Shown: in pieces, positions 6,367 to 15,165 of the stretch
Position numbering within the stretch: position 1 is the stretch's first letter
Layout: each line of letters opens with the position of its first letter
Assembly (NCBI GenBank): GCA_029259635.1
Contig: JAJDEU010000047.1
Location: 17,371-81,370, forward strand
DNA from: Planctomycetota bacterium
GTDB taxonomy: Bacteria; Planctomycetota; UBA1135; GCA-002686595
DNA length: 64,000 nt
Direction of reading: 5' to 3'
Made by a program: the position numbers and the translations under genes
The notes under the pieces: model-generated
The model's input: the letters and a program-made list of their open reading frames with translations, nothing else
The model's database searches: none
Told to the model about the DNA's origin: nothing

Positions 6367-9300
6367 GTGGCTGAGGACCTGGTTGTCAAAATCGGTGCGG
6401 ACGCGGACGACTTCGTCAAGGAGACGTCCCGCGCCCGCGACGCTTTTGGGCGCTTCTCGAAGAGCGTCGAAGACGACGCGAAGGACGCCACCCAGGCGTT
6501 CGCCCGCGTCAGCAGAAGCAGCAAGTCCCTCAGCCGTCAGATCGGCGACTCGTTCAAGGCGATCCAGAATGCGAGCAGGCGAGGTGGTGCCGGGGCCGCG
6601 TTCAAGACTCTGAACTCGGAGGTCGCCAAGGCGACCAAGGGGTTCGGAACGCTCCGGGGGGCGGCCTCCAAGGTTGGGCTCAGGGCTCTTGGCGGCGGTG
6701 CGACCGTCGCGCTCGAAGGGTTCAAGAAGCTCACGATCGCCGCGGGAGCACTCGGTGCAGTGCTCGCTGGGATCGGGATCAAGAGCGCGACGAGCTTCGC
6801 TAAGTTCGAGACCGCGTTCGCCCAGGTCAGGACGCTCCTTCCACCGACGTTCAAGGACGTGGAGGAGCTGGAGAAGGGCGTCAGGGATCTCTCGAAGCAA
6901 TTCGGGACCGACCTGGTGGAGAACACGAGGGCGGCCTACCAGGCGATCAGCCAAGGGGCCGCGCCAGCTGAGACCGTCGCGTTCTTGGAGCAGGCCTTCA
7001 AGGCCGCGAGTGCCGGCGCGACTGGTTCCGTCGAGGCCGTCAACCTGCTGCTCGCCTCGCTGAACGCCTTCGGCGCTCCGATCCAAGAAGCCGGACGATT
7101 CAGCGACGTCTTCTTCAACACGATCGCAAAGGGCGCGACGACCGCCGAGGAGCTTTCGGCGTCGATCGGTCAGATCGCCCCGATCGCCAACGCGGCCGGC
7201 GTCAGCTTCGAAGAGGTGACGGCCGCCCTGGCCGCGCTCACACTCGGCGGCGTCAACACCGCGGAGGCGTCCACCCAGCTCAAGAACACGATCGCCGGGA
7301 TCGTCAGTCCTTCCGGTGAGGCTGCGGCTGCGCTGGAGGAGATCGGTGTCAACGCGAAGCTCCTTCGCGAGCAAGGGCTTGAGGAGGCGTTCAAGCGACT
7401 CGAAGAGGCGACCGGCGGAAGCCTCGACGCGCTCACCAAGTTCTTGCCGAACATTCGTGCGGCCCAGGGTGGCGCTTCGCTTGCCGGTGGGCAGTTCGAG
7501 AACTTCAACAAGATCCTGGCGTCAAACCGGGACGCGCTCGGGAGGACGGGCGAGGCTGCCGGGAAGACCGGGGCGACCCTCTCCAAGTCGTTCGGTCGGC
7601 TCTCGGCAACGATCAACGACGCGTTCGTCTCGATCGGCAAACTCCTCTCGACAGCACTCGGGCCTGGGCTGGACTCGGTCACGGACTTCGTCGACGCCGC
7701 CCAGGGCGAGATCGAGCTTCTTGCTCAGGCGTTCGAGTCGACGTTCGGCAACGAGATCGCCGCCTTCTTCGACAGCCTCAAGGGAGAATCGGAGACCGCC
7801 GGGACCGTGGTCGGCACCGCCCTGCGCGCGATCGGGGAAGGCCTCTTCTCGCTCTCCGAGTTCATTGAGGACAACAAGAGCGCGATCGCCACCTTCGGGA
7901 CCCTCTATCGTGCTCAGCTCGCGATCGCCGAGGGTGCGATCGCAGCCGTCGCACTCGTGGCTGGTGGGCTCGCGAAGGCCCTCACGGTCTTGCTCGGAGT
8001 CGGCGCGTCGGTCGCCTCGATCTTCTCGGACGAGGTCGCCACGGGGTTCCGAGAGGCAAGCGATCTCGCGAACAGCCTCGGCGACACGCTGGTCGACTTC
8101 AGCGCGGACCGATTCGTCGGCGCGTTCGACGGGCTGAGCGAACTCGACGAGACGTTCGACTCGATCAAGAGCGCGGCCGAGGGTGCGTCGACCGGGCTGG
8201 ATTCAGCGGCTCGCGGCGCGCAGAGGCTCGGCGACTCGGTCGACGACCTGTCGGCGAAGCAGGACGCTGCGGCGGCGTCCCAGCGCATGGCCACCAACGC
8301 ACGCGAGGCGGCGGCTGCAGCCTCGGTCAAGCAGGCAATCGCGACCGGGAACCTGACGGCACTGAGCAAGGAGGCCTCTGGCGCGACCAGCGGACTCTCG
8401 CGCGAGGTGGACGCTGCTGGCGAGTCGGCGGACAGGACTTCCTCGAAGCTCGACGCGCTCGGGGCAGCGACACGCAGGACCGCAGACGGCCAGCGCGAAC
8501 TCACGAGCGCCCTGGAGATCTTCAACGAGACGACGCGGATCGGCCTCCAGGCAGAGCTTGGCCGGCGGATCGAAAGCCTGGCCGTCACGAGCGAGAACGT
8601 CTCCGGGCGAGTCGCCGACGCCTTCCGTATTGTGGATACGGTTCTCAAGGGCCAGTTCCGCGAGGCCGGCGAGGAAGCCGTCGAGACGTTCGCCAGGACC
8701 GGCGAGGCAAGCGCAGCGTTCGCAGACCGGATCCGTGCGCTGGAGAACATTCAGGTCACGTTCCTCGACGCCTCGGTGTTCGACGGGTTCATTGAGGCGA
8801 GCGGTAAGACCTCGGCGATCCTCCAGAACTTCCGTGGCGAGACGCTCGAAACGTTCCAGGTGATCTCCAACGTCCTGACGGGCGACTTCCGCAAGGCCGG
8901 GGACGAGCTGGTCAAGTCCTTCGCTCGCGGAAAGGTCTCCTCGCGAGAGTTCAGGACCGAGGTCGAAAGGCTCGCCTCGCTTCAGCTTGGGTTCGACGAG
9001 CTGTTCCGCGACGTCAACTCGCTGGCGGACGGGTTCGAGAGCCTGCGGGACCAGGTCGAAGAGGCAGAGGGCATTCTCGGGTCGGAGCTCAGGGACTCGG
9101 TCCAGCAGGCGAAGGAGGCGTTCGAGGAGGGCAAGATCAGCCTGGACGACTACCTCGGGGCGATCCGCCAGGCCGGCGACGCCTCGCGCGAGTTCTCAGA
9201 CCTCAGCGAGACGCAGCTGGTTGCGTTCAAGAAGGTCCGAGAGGAGAACGAGGAGCTTGCGGACACGATCCTCGATCTCGCAAAGAACCTGGACGGCAGC

Positions 9301-10320
9301 CTGATCCCTGCCTTCGAGGACTACCTCAAGGCAGTCAACCAGGACGGCCTCGCGACGAAGGACCTGGGCAAGGCTCTCGACGACCTGAAGAAGAAGAACG
9401 AGGACCTGACGAAGGCGACCAAGGAGACCTCCGCGGCGCAGCGCGACAACGCGAGCGCCGCCAACGAGGCGCGGTCGGCGCAGGAGCAATACGAGGACGC
9501 GCTCGACGGACTCCGGGACGCGTTCGAGCAGGTCAACGCTCAGCAGCAATTGCAGTTCGAGCTTCTCGCTGTCGGGAAGGAGAACTACTTCGACGCGGCG
9601 ACCGGTGTGAAGCTCTTGAACGAGGGGAACGTCAACCTCTTCAACAGCACCAACAAGCTCGGCGCAGCCCTGGACGACGTCGGAAAGGAGAAGCTCTCGA
9701 TCCTGACGCGAGGGCTCGCGAGTGGAACGCTGAGCACCGATCAGTTCCGCAGCGCCGTCAAGCAGCTCGCCCAGGAGTTCGGCGTCCTGGCCGATCAGGC
9801 AGAGCGCAGCAACGCGCGGATCCAGAAGGCCTTCTCCGGGAGCAATCGCCTCAGTGCCTTCGGGTCTCCTGGTGGAATCCAATTCGATTCGTTCGGGAAG
9901 GCCGACGCTGGCGCGAGCGTCTTCGGGACGCGCCGGGTCACCGGGTCCAGCAACTTCCAGAGCGAAGAGGAGGCTCGCCTCGGAGCGCAGCTGGGCCTCG
10001 GCCCCAAGGCCCTGCGTCAGCGCCTCGCGCGGCAGGGGTTCGTGGACGGCGGCCCCGTCCTGTCGACAGGGCGTCCGGACGTCGAGGCCGGCGAGTTTGT
10101 CCTCTCCCAGCGCGGCCTCTCGGACTTCGGGAAGCTCGTCGCGACCCTGCTCAACAGCGGGCGTGGGTCGACGGTCGTCAACCAGACCAACACGTTCCCG
10201 ATCAACGGCGTCACGCCAGAGGGGAGCGGTGGCGACATGGTCAACGAGCTGGCTTTCAAGCTGCGTCCAGCCCTCGATCGCGCTGGTAGACTCGCTGCGA
10301 GCAGGAGTCCGATCCGTTGA
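6367..10320 (+). CDS. Tape measure protein
   Basis: 1317 residues with a GTG start. It sets tail length; at the usual rise of about 0.15 nm per residue this predicts a tail near 200 nm (inference). N-terminus (1-90) is a charged helical region; 150-330 is the recognised tape-measure core with SKQFGTDLVENTRAAYQAIS, FFNTIAKGATTAEELSASIGQIAPIA and NTAEASTQLKNTIAGI patterns; a hydrophobic stretch follows near 500-560; the rest is repetitive coiled-coil rich in Glu, Lys and Ala with two related segments around 715-760 and 795-860 (EVISN/FRIVDTVLxGxFRxAGxE). The C-terminus has the common FVDGGPVLSTGRPDVEAGEFVLS pattern. No lytic domain seen. Confidence 0.95.
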   Translation: MAEDLVVKIGADADDFVKETSRARDAFGRFSKSVEDDAKDATQAFARVSRSSKSLSRQIGDSFKAIQNASRRGGAGAAFKTLNSEVAKATKGFGTLRGAASKVGLRALGGGATVALEGFKKLTIAAGALGAVLAGIGIKSATSFAKFETAFAQVRTLLPPTFKDVEELEKGVRDLSKQFGTDLVENTRAAYQAISQGAAPAETVAFLEQAFKAASAGATGSVEAVNLLLASLNAFGAPIQEAGRFSDVFFNTIAKGATTAEELSASIGQIAPIANAAGVSFEEVTAALAALTLGGVNTAEASTQLKNTIAGIVSPSGEAAAALEEIGVNAKLLREQGLEEAFKRLEEATGGSLDALTKFLPNIRAAQGGASLAGGQFENFNKILASNRDALGRTGEAAGKTGATLSKSFGRLSATINDAFVSIGKLLSTALGPGLDSVTDFVDAAQGEIELLAQAFESTFGNEIAAFFDSLKGESETAGTVVGTALRAIGEGLFSLSEFIEDNKSAIATFGTLYRAQLAIAEGAIAAVALVAGGLAKALTVLLGVGASVASIFSDEVATGFREASDLANSLGDTLVDFSADRFVGAFDGLSELDETFDSIKSAAEGASTGLDSAARGAQRLGDSVDDLSAKQDAAAASQRMATNAREAAAAASVKQAIATGNLTALSKEASGATSGLSREVDAAGESADRTSSKLDALGAATRRTADGQRELTSALEIFNETTRIGLQAELGRRIESLAVTSENVSGRVADAFRIVDTVLKGQFREAGEEAVETFARTGEASAAFADRIRALENIQVTFLDASVFDGFIEASGKTSAILQNFRGETLETFQVISNVLTGDFRKAGDELVKSFARGKVSSREFRTEVERLASLQLGFDELFRDVNSLADGFESLRDQVEEAEGILGSELRDSVQQAKEAFEEGKISLDDYLGAIRQAGDASREFSDLSETQLVAFKKVREENEELADTILDLAKNLDGSLIPAFEDYLKAVNQDGLATKDLGKALDDLKKKNEDLTKATKETSAAQRDNASAANEARSAQEQYEDALDGLRDAFEQVNAQQQLQFELLAVGKENYFDAATGVKLLNEGNVNLFNSTNKLGAALDDVGKEKLSILTRGLASGTLSTDQFRSAVKQLAQEFGVLADQAERSNARIQKAFSGSNRLSAFGSPGGIQFDSFGKADAGASVFGTRRVTGSSNFQSEEEARLGAQLGLGPKALRQRLARQGFVDGGPVLSTGRPDVEAGEFVLSQRGLSDFGKLVATLLNSGRGSTVVNQTNTFPINGVTPEGSGGDMVNELAFKLRPALDRAGRLAASRSPIR
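10284..10292 (+). promoter_or_regulatory. Extended -10 promoter TGGTAGACT
   Basis: Exact TGG-TAGACT inside the last codons of the tape measure gene, 25 bases before the next start at 10317. It belongs to the same motif set as the boxes at 5547, 15151 and 22162. Confidence 0.5.
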
Positions 10321-10802
10321 CCGACATGCGCCTGACCGCTGACGTCCCTGGCCGGGGAGAGATCTCGATCACGATCTCGTCGCCCGAGTGGGGAGATACC
10401 CTGCGCCTCGGCCGCGAGCAACAGGTCGGGCAGACGGAGGCCGGCGTCCAGTTCCGCCAGGACCAGGGCGTGGACCTGGAGTTCTACGAGGCGACCTTCA
10501 CGGACCTGAACCTCTGCGAGCGCGCGGACATTGAGGCGTTCTTCGACGCCGACGGTGTCAACAAGCGAGAGCTGCCGTTCACCCTGGAGGCGATCAACAA
10601 CACCTCGCTCGGGTTCGTCGTCGGGACCGGCCAAGGCCTCTCGACGCTCGACGGGCTCAAGACCGGCGACGTGACCGTCCCCGAAACCGCTGTGTTTGGA
10701 CTCGTCCGCCTGGACCAGTCGGAGATCCAGTTCGCAGCCACCCCGGGTGGGCGTTACACTACTAGCCTTCGTTTCAGATTTGAGAAGCAACCAGCCTGCT
10801 AA
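10317..10802 (+). CDS. Putative distal tail protein
   Basis: 161 residues. A TTG start overlaps the tape measure stop (TTGA); an ATG lies three codons later. The sequence is beta-rich with alternating hydrophobic residues (GEISITISS, VDLEFYEATFTDL, LPFTLEAIN) and a short helix CERADIEAFF at about 60-70. Its position right after the tape measure gene is where distal tail or tail-hub proteins are found. No conserved signature noted; function inferred from order. Confidence 0.55.
   Translation: MTDMRLTADVPGRGEISITISSPEWGDTLRLGREQQVGQTEAGVQFRQDQGVDLEFYEATFTDLNLCERADIEAFFDADGVNKRELPFTLEAINNTSLGFVVGTGQGLSTLDGLKTGDVTVPETAVFGLVRLDQSEIQFAATPGGRYTTSLRFRFEKQPAC
10755..10760 (+). promoter_or_regulatory. 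Possible -10 box TACACT
   Basis: GTTACACT lies 55 bases upstream of the next gene. It is related to TAGACT by one base but is not preceded by TG. Weak evidence on its own. Confidence 0.3.
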
Positions 10803-10814
10803 GGAAGACTGACC

Positions 10815-11183
10815 ATGCCCGCAACGATCAATTACAACCGTCCAGCTCTGGCACTCGTCAACGTGACCGGCATGGACATGACCCTGCTCTACGGCGAGAA
10901 GCCCGACGCCCCGGCGACCGTCGCGGGAACCGGAACGACCGCTGCTGCGGACCTCCGGATCCAGGCCGACGCGGACGGTGGCGGCGCTGGCGGACCTGCC
11001 ATTCAGGACCTGTTCAAGGTCGACGTCACCCCGTCGATCACCACCGACGGCAAGGCGACCTGCACGGTCGTCGTCACCCCCGTCGGCGGCGCAGGCGCGG
11101 ACCTGACTCCGCAGACGCTCGCCGTCGAGCACGGTGAAACCGTCGACGCTTGGCAAGCTGCCGCCGGCTTCCCCCGCGTCTAA
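10815..11183 (+). CDS. Hypothetical virion-region protein
   Basis: 122 residues after an AAGGAAG ribosome site. It is neutral, Ala/Gly/Thr-rich and beta-like throughout (LALVNVTGMDMTLLYGE, CTVVVTPVGG), with a Gly-rich loop at about 53-60. It has its own promoter-like box and is followed by a structured leader of the next gene, so it may be expressed as a single-gene unit. Composition resembles small tail or decoration proteins. No family recognised. Confidence 0.6.
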   Translation: MPATINYNRPALALVNVTGMDMTLLYGEKPDAPATVAGTGTTAAADLRIQADADGGGAGGPAIQDLFKVDVTPSITTDGKATCTVVVTPVGGAGADLTPQTLAVEHGETVDAWQAAAGFPRV

Positions 11184-11188
11184 CCAGC

Positions 11189-11194
11189 TACACT
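11189..11194 (+). promoter_or_regulatory. Possible -10 box TACACT
   Basis: GCTACACT lies 84 bases before the next gene and just upstream of a large hairpin. A transcript from here would begin near 11200 and carry the hairpin as its 5' leader. Confidence 0.4.
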
Positions 11195-11210
11195 TTCCGC
11201 AGGCGTAGAG

Positions 11211-11263
11211 GGCCCCGGGTAGGTATCGGCCACAGGTAACACCTGGCCTGTCCTGCCCGGGGC
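11211..11263 (+). promoter_or_regulatory. Nested hairpin in the 5' leader
   Basis: Outer stem GCCCCGGG (11212-11219) pairs with CCCGGGGC (11256-11263), with TAGG/CCTG extending inward. An inner hairpin GGCC-A-CAGGT (11228-11237) pairs with ACCTGGCC (11241-11248) around an AAC loop. It is followed by GTAGGGGTCGC and the ATG at 11278. There is no U-run, so it looks like a leader structure rather than a terminator. Confidence 0.6.
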
Positions 11264-11277
11264 AGCGTAGGGGTCGC

Positions 11278-11799
11278 ATGGCTGCACAAGTTGAGGTTCG
11301 AGTCCTTCATGGAGGAGCCCCCGGTCTCGGGGTCGACGCCACGTCGCAGACTCTTCGCCTCAAGAAGGCAGACGACGACCTGCAGAACGCGCAGTTCCCC
11401 GTCGGGATCCCGACGGTCGGGACGAACTACTCGTGGCGGAAGGTCACGGCCCTGGCCGTCGTCGCGGCTCCTGACAACCAGATCGGGAACGTCAGGTTCT
11501 TCTCGGACGGCGGGTCCCTCGGTGTCGGGCGCACGATACTGTTCAATAGGGCTGCGGCATACACCCAGCCGACAGCGGCCGACGAGTCCGTTGCGATCAG
11601 CGCCGTCGACGTGACGTCGCTGACCGACGTCGCGCCCGAGGTCCTGGTCCCTGGTCAGCTCGTCGACGACACCGACCCGGTCCCAACGTTGGGGGCCGGC
11701 CAGGACTACGTCGAGACGCAGCTGGCCGTCGACCCCACTGCGGGCGTCGGCAACAGCGCGGCGGCGATCGTCTGCCGCTACCGCTACAACGAGTCCTAG
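11278..11799 (+). CDS. Hypothetical tail-region protein
   Basis: 173 residues, ATG behind TAGGGG. A beta-rich protein (VEVRVLHGG, KVTALAVVAAPDNQIGNVRFF) with no long helix, ending in a possible strand IVCRYRYNES. It has no recognised domain. The gene has its own promoter-like box and structured leader, suggesting separate control from the upstream gene. It begins the tail-tip/fibre segment. Likely a virion surface or tail protein by location only. Confidence 0.6.
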   Translation: MAAQVEVRVLHGGAPGLGVDATSQTLRLKKADDDLQNAQFPVGIPTVGTNYSWRKVTALAVVAAPDNQIGNVRFFSDGGSLGVGRTILFNRAAAYTQPTAADESVAISAVDVTSLTDVAPEVLVPGQLVDDTDPVPTLGAGQDYVETQLAVDPTAGVGNSAAAIVCRYRYNES

Positions 11800-11813
11800 C
11801 CAGAGGAGGCGAC

Positions 11814-12005
11814 GTGGACGAGAAGGTGTTGGCCGCCGCCAAGGCGGTCCTGAATGCCCACAAGAGCGACGACTGCACAGGCACCGCCGCAGCAGGAGTC
11901 GCGCTCGCGCACATGATCGTGCAGCGTGCTGACGCGAGGCCGTCTCGGTTCAGCTTCGATATCGAGGAGCCGGAGGAGAAGGCAGGGCCAACGGTCAAGC
12001 CGTGA
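11814..12005 (+). CDS. Small hypothetical protein
   Basis: 63 residues with a GTG start behind a strong AGAGGAGG site. It is helical and Ala-rich (VLAAAKAVLNAHKSDDCTG...AAGVALAHMIVQRAD), with one Cys and an acidic, Pro-containing tail. The stop overlaps the next GTG start by 4 bases. No family recognised. Confidence 0.6.
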   Translation: MDEKVLAAAKAVLNAHKSDDCTGTAAAGVALAHMIVQRADARPSRFSFDIEEPEEKAGPTVKP

Positions 12006-12394
12006 GCCCGGTCACCTGGTCTATCCTGTTTCCGACGGGAGAGATCAAGCAGGGCCGCGGACTCGTGCCGCCGCCAGGCTGGTTCAACGACGTCAAGGAC
12101 TCCCTCGGCGTGGCGCTCCTCTTTGCTGGCTACCCTCCCGTCTACGCGATCAGGCCGACCTGCAGCAACGACGTCGACCGGGTCGTCTTCGCGGACGGCG
12201 GTCAGGCAGAGGCGGCGAGGTTCTGGGGAGTCCAGCCAGAGCCTGGATCGTCGGCCTGGTTTTACCCCAACGCGAAGGTGCTCGGACTCGGAAGGGACAC
12301 GAGCGAGGTTGAGCGATTGATCGCATGCTTCCAGGGTAAGCTGGAGGCCGAGAGGGTTGCTGGTGGTCCAGATCAACGAGGTCGTCCCGAGTAG
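12002..12394 (+). CDS. Small hypothetical protein
   Basis: 130 residues with a GTG start in a GTGA overlap. It contains GWFNDVKDSLGVALLFAGYPPVYAIRP and a WFYPNAKVLGLGRD segment, compatible with a small alpha/beta fold, but no recognised motif. Its 3' end overlaps the following IPT-like gene by 38 bases if that gene starts at its TTG. It lies among tail-tip genes. Confidence 0.6.
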   Translation: MSPVTWSILFPTGEIKQGRGLVPPPGWFNDVKDSLGVALLFAGYPPVYAIRPTCSNDVDRVVFADGGQAEAARFWGVQPEPGSSAWFYPNAKVLGLGRDTSEVERLIACFQGKLEAERVAGGPDQRGRPE

Positions 12395-13280
12395 GTTCCA
12401 GGTCGGGGATCTGATCACGATCAGGGGCTTCGGCTTCTCGCCGACCTTCGGGTCGAACGAGGTCGCGATCGCCGGGATCCCGGAGCCTATCCAGAGCGAG
12501 AGCGCGACCGAGCTCCAGCTCTTCGTCCCGGCCGGGGTCCCTGCAGACGAGTATGTCTCTGTCGCAGTCTTCAGGTCGGACACGCTCGACAACGACGTTG
12601 GACAGGCTTGGAGCCAGGGTTCGACAGGCGGTCTCCGTGACGGATCGCAGGACATTCCGGGGCAGATCCCTGGCGAGACCGAGTCCTCGGACCCGACCCG
12701 CGTCGAGGACACGCCGCAGGCCCAGGACTACGAGCGCATGGTCACGGCGCTGCAGCACCTCCTGCTCGACACGCTTGGGGCGGTCGGAGACGTCTTCGCG
12801 TCCGACGGGTCCGCGGTCGCGCCCCACCCGATCGGAGCAGCTGGCCAGCGCCTCGGCGCGAACCCAGCGACGAGCACGGGCATGGAGTATGCAGCGATCG
12901 CGAGAGCGCAGACGCTCGCATGGGCTGGCCGCAAGCTGGCAGCGAACACCGTCGTCGACGCGATCACGGCCAACGGCGAGTCGAACGACACCTCGATCGT
13001 CACCGGCGTCCACATGGCTCCGCTGACCGGTAACGTCTACGCGGTCGTCGTCCTCTTCGCCGAAGGGGCCGCGGGTGACACGCTGGACCAGGTGATCATT
13101 CGGACGGCCGGCGCGATCACCTACAACTCGGGGACGGGGCTCGGGATCGTGCCAGGCGGATTCCACGTCGCGACCATGGCGCTCGCGGTGACGGTTGGGG
13201 TGACGACGATCGAGCTGGAGGTTCGGAAGCTCGGGACGAACGCCGACGGAGACTTCGTCGGCCACGTGGGTGTGCGCTAG
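12357..13280 (+). CDS. IPT/TIG-domain tail protein, copy 1
   Basis: 307 residues with a TTG start behind GAGAGGG (GTG codons at 12363 and 12366 are alternatives). The N-terminal 65 residues look like an immunoglobulin-fold IPT/TIG unit: F(x)VGDLITIRGFGF, NEVAIAGIPEP, then strand-rich LQLFVPAGVPADEYVSVAVF. A central helix ERMVTALQHLLLDTLGAVGDV leads to a fibre-like GDVFASDGSAVAPHPIGAAGQRL segment, and the last third is a beta domain. Two related genes follow head to tail. Likely a tail-tip or receptor-contact protein. Confidence 0.75.
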   Translation: MLVVQINEVVPSRFQVGDLITIRGFGFSPTFGSNEVAIAGIPEPIQSESATELQLFVPAGVPADEYVSVAVFRSDTLDNDVGQAWSQGSTGGLRDGSQDIPGQIPGETESSDPTRVEDTPQAQDYERMVTALQHLLLDTLGAVGDVFASDGSAVAPHPIGAAGQRLGANPATSTGMEYAAIARAQTLAWAGRKLAANTVVDAITANGESNDTSIVTGVHMAPLTGNVYAVVVLFAEGAAGDTLDQVIIRTAGAITYNSGTGLGIVPGGFHVATMALAVTVGVTTIELEVRKLGTNADGDFVGHVGVR

Positions 13281-14236
13281 TGGCCGCCGTCGTCTCGCTG
13301 ATAACGCCAGGGCGAGGCCGCCCAGGCGATCTCGCCACGGTCTTCGGCACCGGGTTCAACGTCACCGTCGGGCAGAACCAGGTGACCTTTGGCGGGATCC
13401 CTGCCGGCGTGAACCTCGCCACCGAAACTCAGCTGCAGGTCGTGATCCCAGGCGGGATCCCCGTCGACCAACATGTTCAGGTCGTCGTCACGAACCTCGC
13501 GGACCCGACCCCGGCTACCTGGTTCTGGTGGTCCAAGGACACGGTCGCGAACACGGCCGCCATGGTCCTCAGGCAGAAGATCCCTGGGAACGACGAGAAG
13601 CTCAGGGGGCTCGGCAGGTCGATCAAGAACATGAGCGTCGCGGAGGCTCGGTTCTTCGAGCGCCTCTCCTCGAAGATCGAGCTGATCCCAGATCTCCTCT
13701 CCGCGAAGGGCGACTTCTGCAGCCACGCAGCGGAAGCGCTCGGCCTCCGACGCGCCCCGGCCGGGACGGCAGGTCAGCCATTCGTCAGCGCCGTCTCTGA
13801 CCTTGGTGGCCAGTTCCAGGGTAGGCAGTGCCAGACGCTGCAGTGGGGCGTCCTCCTTGACACTGCTCCGAGCCCGAGTGATCCACTGGACGACTACGGA
13901 GTCGCAGGCGGGAACGACAACTGCGCGTCGTTCATTAACAACGCGACGACGAAGGAGGTCGTGCTTCAGGCAGGGCAGCTCGCTCTCGTCTCAATGAGGG
14001 AGCGCGCCAGCGCGACGAGCCGGATCAACAGGATCCAGGTCCTGGTCGAAGGCGTCGTGGTCAAGGACCTGCAGAACGGTGACCCCGAGTTCCCCGGCCC
14101 TGGAATCAGGAACGGTCAGTCTCTGACCTTCTACCCAGGGACACAGGTCGACGCTGGCGATTCGGTGGAGGTCAGGGTCTTCCGCAACAACACGACGACG
14201 GCGTGCTTCGTGCTCGTCTACGCGCTGGTGGCCTGA
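13280..14236 (+). CDS. IPT/TIG-domain tail protein, copy 2
   Basis: 318 residues, GTG start one base inside the preceding stop. N-terminus repeats the same pattern as copy 1: LITPGRGRPGDLATVFGTGFN, NQVTFGGIPAGV, TQLQVVIPGGIPVDQHVQVVV. The middle differs (WFWWSKDT, then a helix RSIKNMSVAEARFFERLSSKIELIP), and the C-terminal part is a beta domain with four Cys residues in about 100 positions, unusual for a tail protein. The family relation to its neighbours suggests tandem duplication followed by exchange of the outer domains. Confidence 0.75.
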   Translation: MAAVVSLITPGRGRPGDLATVFGTGFNVTVGQNQVTFGGIPAGVNLATETQLQVVIPGGIPVDQHVQVVVTNLADPTPATWFWWSKDTVANTAAMVLRQKIPGNDEKLRGLGRSIKNMSVAEARFFERLSSKIELIPDLLSAKGDFCSHAAEALGLRRAPAGTAGQPFVSAVSDLGGQFQGRQCQTLQWGVLLDTAPSPSDPLDDYGVAGGNDNCASFINNATTKEVVLQAGQLALVSMRERASATSRINRIQVLVEGVVVKDLQNGDPEFPGPGIRNGQSLTFYPGTQVDAGDSVEVRVFRNNTTTACFVLVYALVA

Positions 14237-14237
14237 A

Positions 14238-15161
14238 ATGCCTGTCACGATCAGCCCGCTTGGTCTCGGGAGGACCCGACGGACGAACCCAAGCCCACAG
14301 GTCACGATCAACGGGACCGGGTTCAGCGCAGCGAACAACTCGGTGTTCGTCGGCGGTAGCTCCGCGGCACCGATCGTCCAAGGCGTGACGCAGATCACGG
14401 TGAACCTCCCGGCACCGTTCAGCCTGGACATTCTCGACGTTCGTTCGATCTTCGTCCCGGTGATCGTCGTGAACAACGACACCGGCGAGACGAGTGACGA
14501 GGCCTGGATCTGGATCAAGGGCGAGGCCGAAGAGGTCGCTGACGACGTGATCGACACCGCGATCCCAGGGCCGTTCGAGGTGACGTCGGCACCTGAGGTC
14601 CCGAGTCGGTTCGAGGCCAGGGACATGCAGCGGCTCGCTGCGCTGATCGAGTCGCTCCTGGTTCTCTCGCCAGGGAACGTCCTGGCTTGGGACGGCTCGA
14701 AGGTCGCGGAGCCGGCAGGCCTCAAGGGGAGCGGAGGCGGACAGGTCCTGCTCGTCGACGCCGCGGAGCCGACGGATCTTCGCTGGGGCTTCAAGCTCGA
14801 CGCGTTCCTCAAGTTCGGACGGACCCTCAACGCGAGCCAGGTCCTCAACCTGATCGCCTGCCAGTCCCAGCTTGCCTTCCCTGGTTCGGCCGGCGACGAG
14901 AATTGGGCGTTCGACGACGGGACGCTGGACCTGATCGACCTGAAGGGGAGGGCGAGCGGAGGCGGGACGATCGTCCTGGTTCGGGTCCTCGTCGACGGAG
15001 TCCAGCAGTTCACCTCGGGCGCGATCTCGGTGATCAACTACACGCAGGCGATCAACGTGGCTGTCACCCAGGGCCAGCGAGTGGAGCTTGAGGTCACGGC
15101 AGGGCCCACCGCGTTCAGCGCGATCGCCGTCGTGGGCGGCATTCGGCTGCTGGTAGACTAG
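14238..15161 (+). CDS. IPT/TIG-domain tail protein, copy 3
   Basis: 307 residues, starting 1 base after copy 2. N-terminus: LGLGRTRRTNPSPQVTINGTGFSAANNSVFVGG, an IPT-like unit. The middle helix RLAALIESLLVLSPGNVLAWDGSKV matches copy 1 (LQHLLLDTLGAVGDVFASDGS), followed by a fibre-like segment. The C-terminal domain is beta-rich and ends in IRLLVD. It overlaps the promoter box for the large tail gene that follows. Role inferred as part of the tail-tip complex. Confidence 0.75.
   Translation: MPVTISPLGLGRTRRTNPSPQVTINGTGFSAANNSVFVGGSSAAPIVQGVTQITVNLPAPFSLDILDVRSIFVPVIVVNNDTGETSDEAWIWIKGEAEEVADDVIDTAIPGPFEVTSAPEVPSRFEARDMQRLAALIESLLVLSPGNVLAWDGSKVAEPAGLKGSGGGQVLLVDAAEPTDLRWGFKLDAFLKFGRTLNASQVLNLIACQSQLAFPGSAGDENWAFDDGTLDLIDLKGRASGGGTIVLVRVLVDGVQQFTSGAISVINYTQAINVAVTQGQRVELEVTAGPTAFSAIAVVGGIRLLVD
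15151..15159 (+). promoter_or_regulatory. Extended -10 TGGTAGACT close to the ATG
   Basis: TGG-TAGACT ends only 6 bases before the ATG at 15166. If functional, transcription would start at or next to the initiation codon, giving a leaderless mRNA. No Shine-Dalgarno-like sequence precedes this ATG. Confidence 0.5.
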
Positions 15162-15165
15162 GGCC

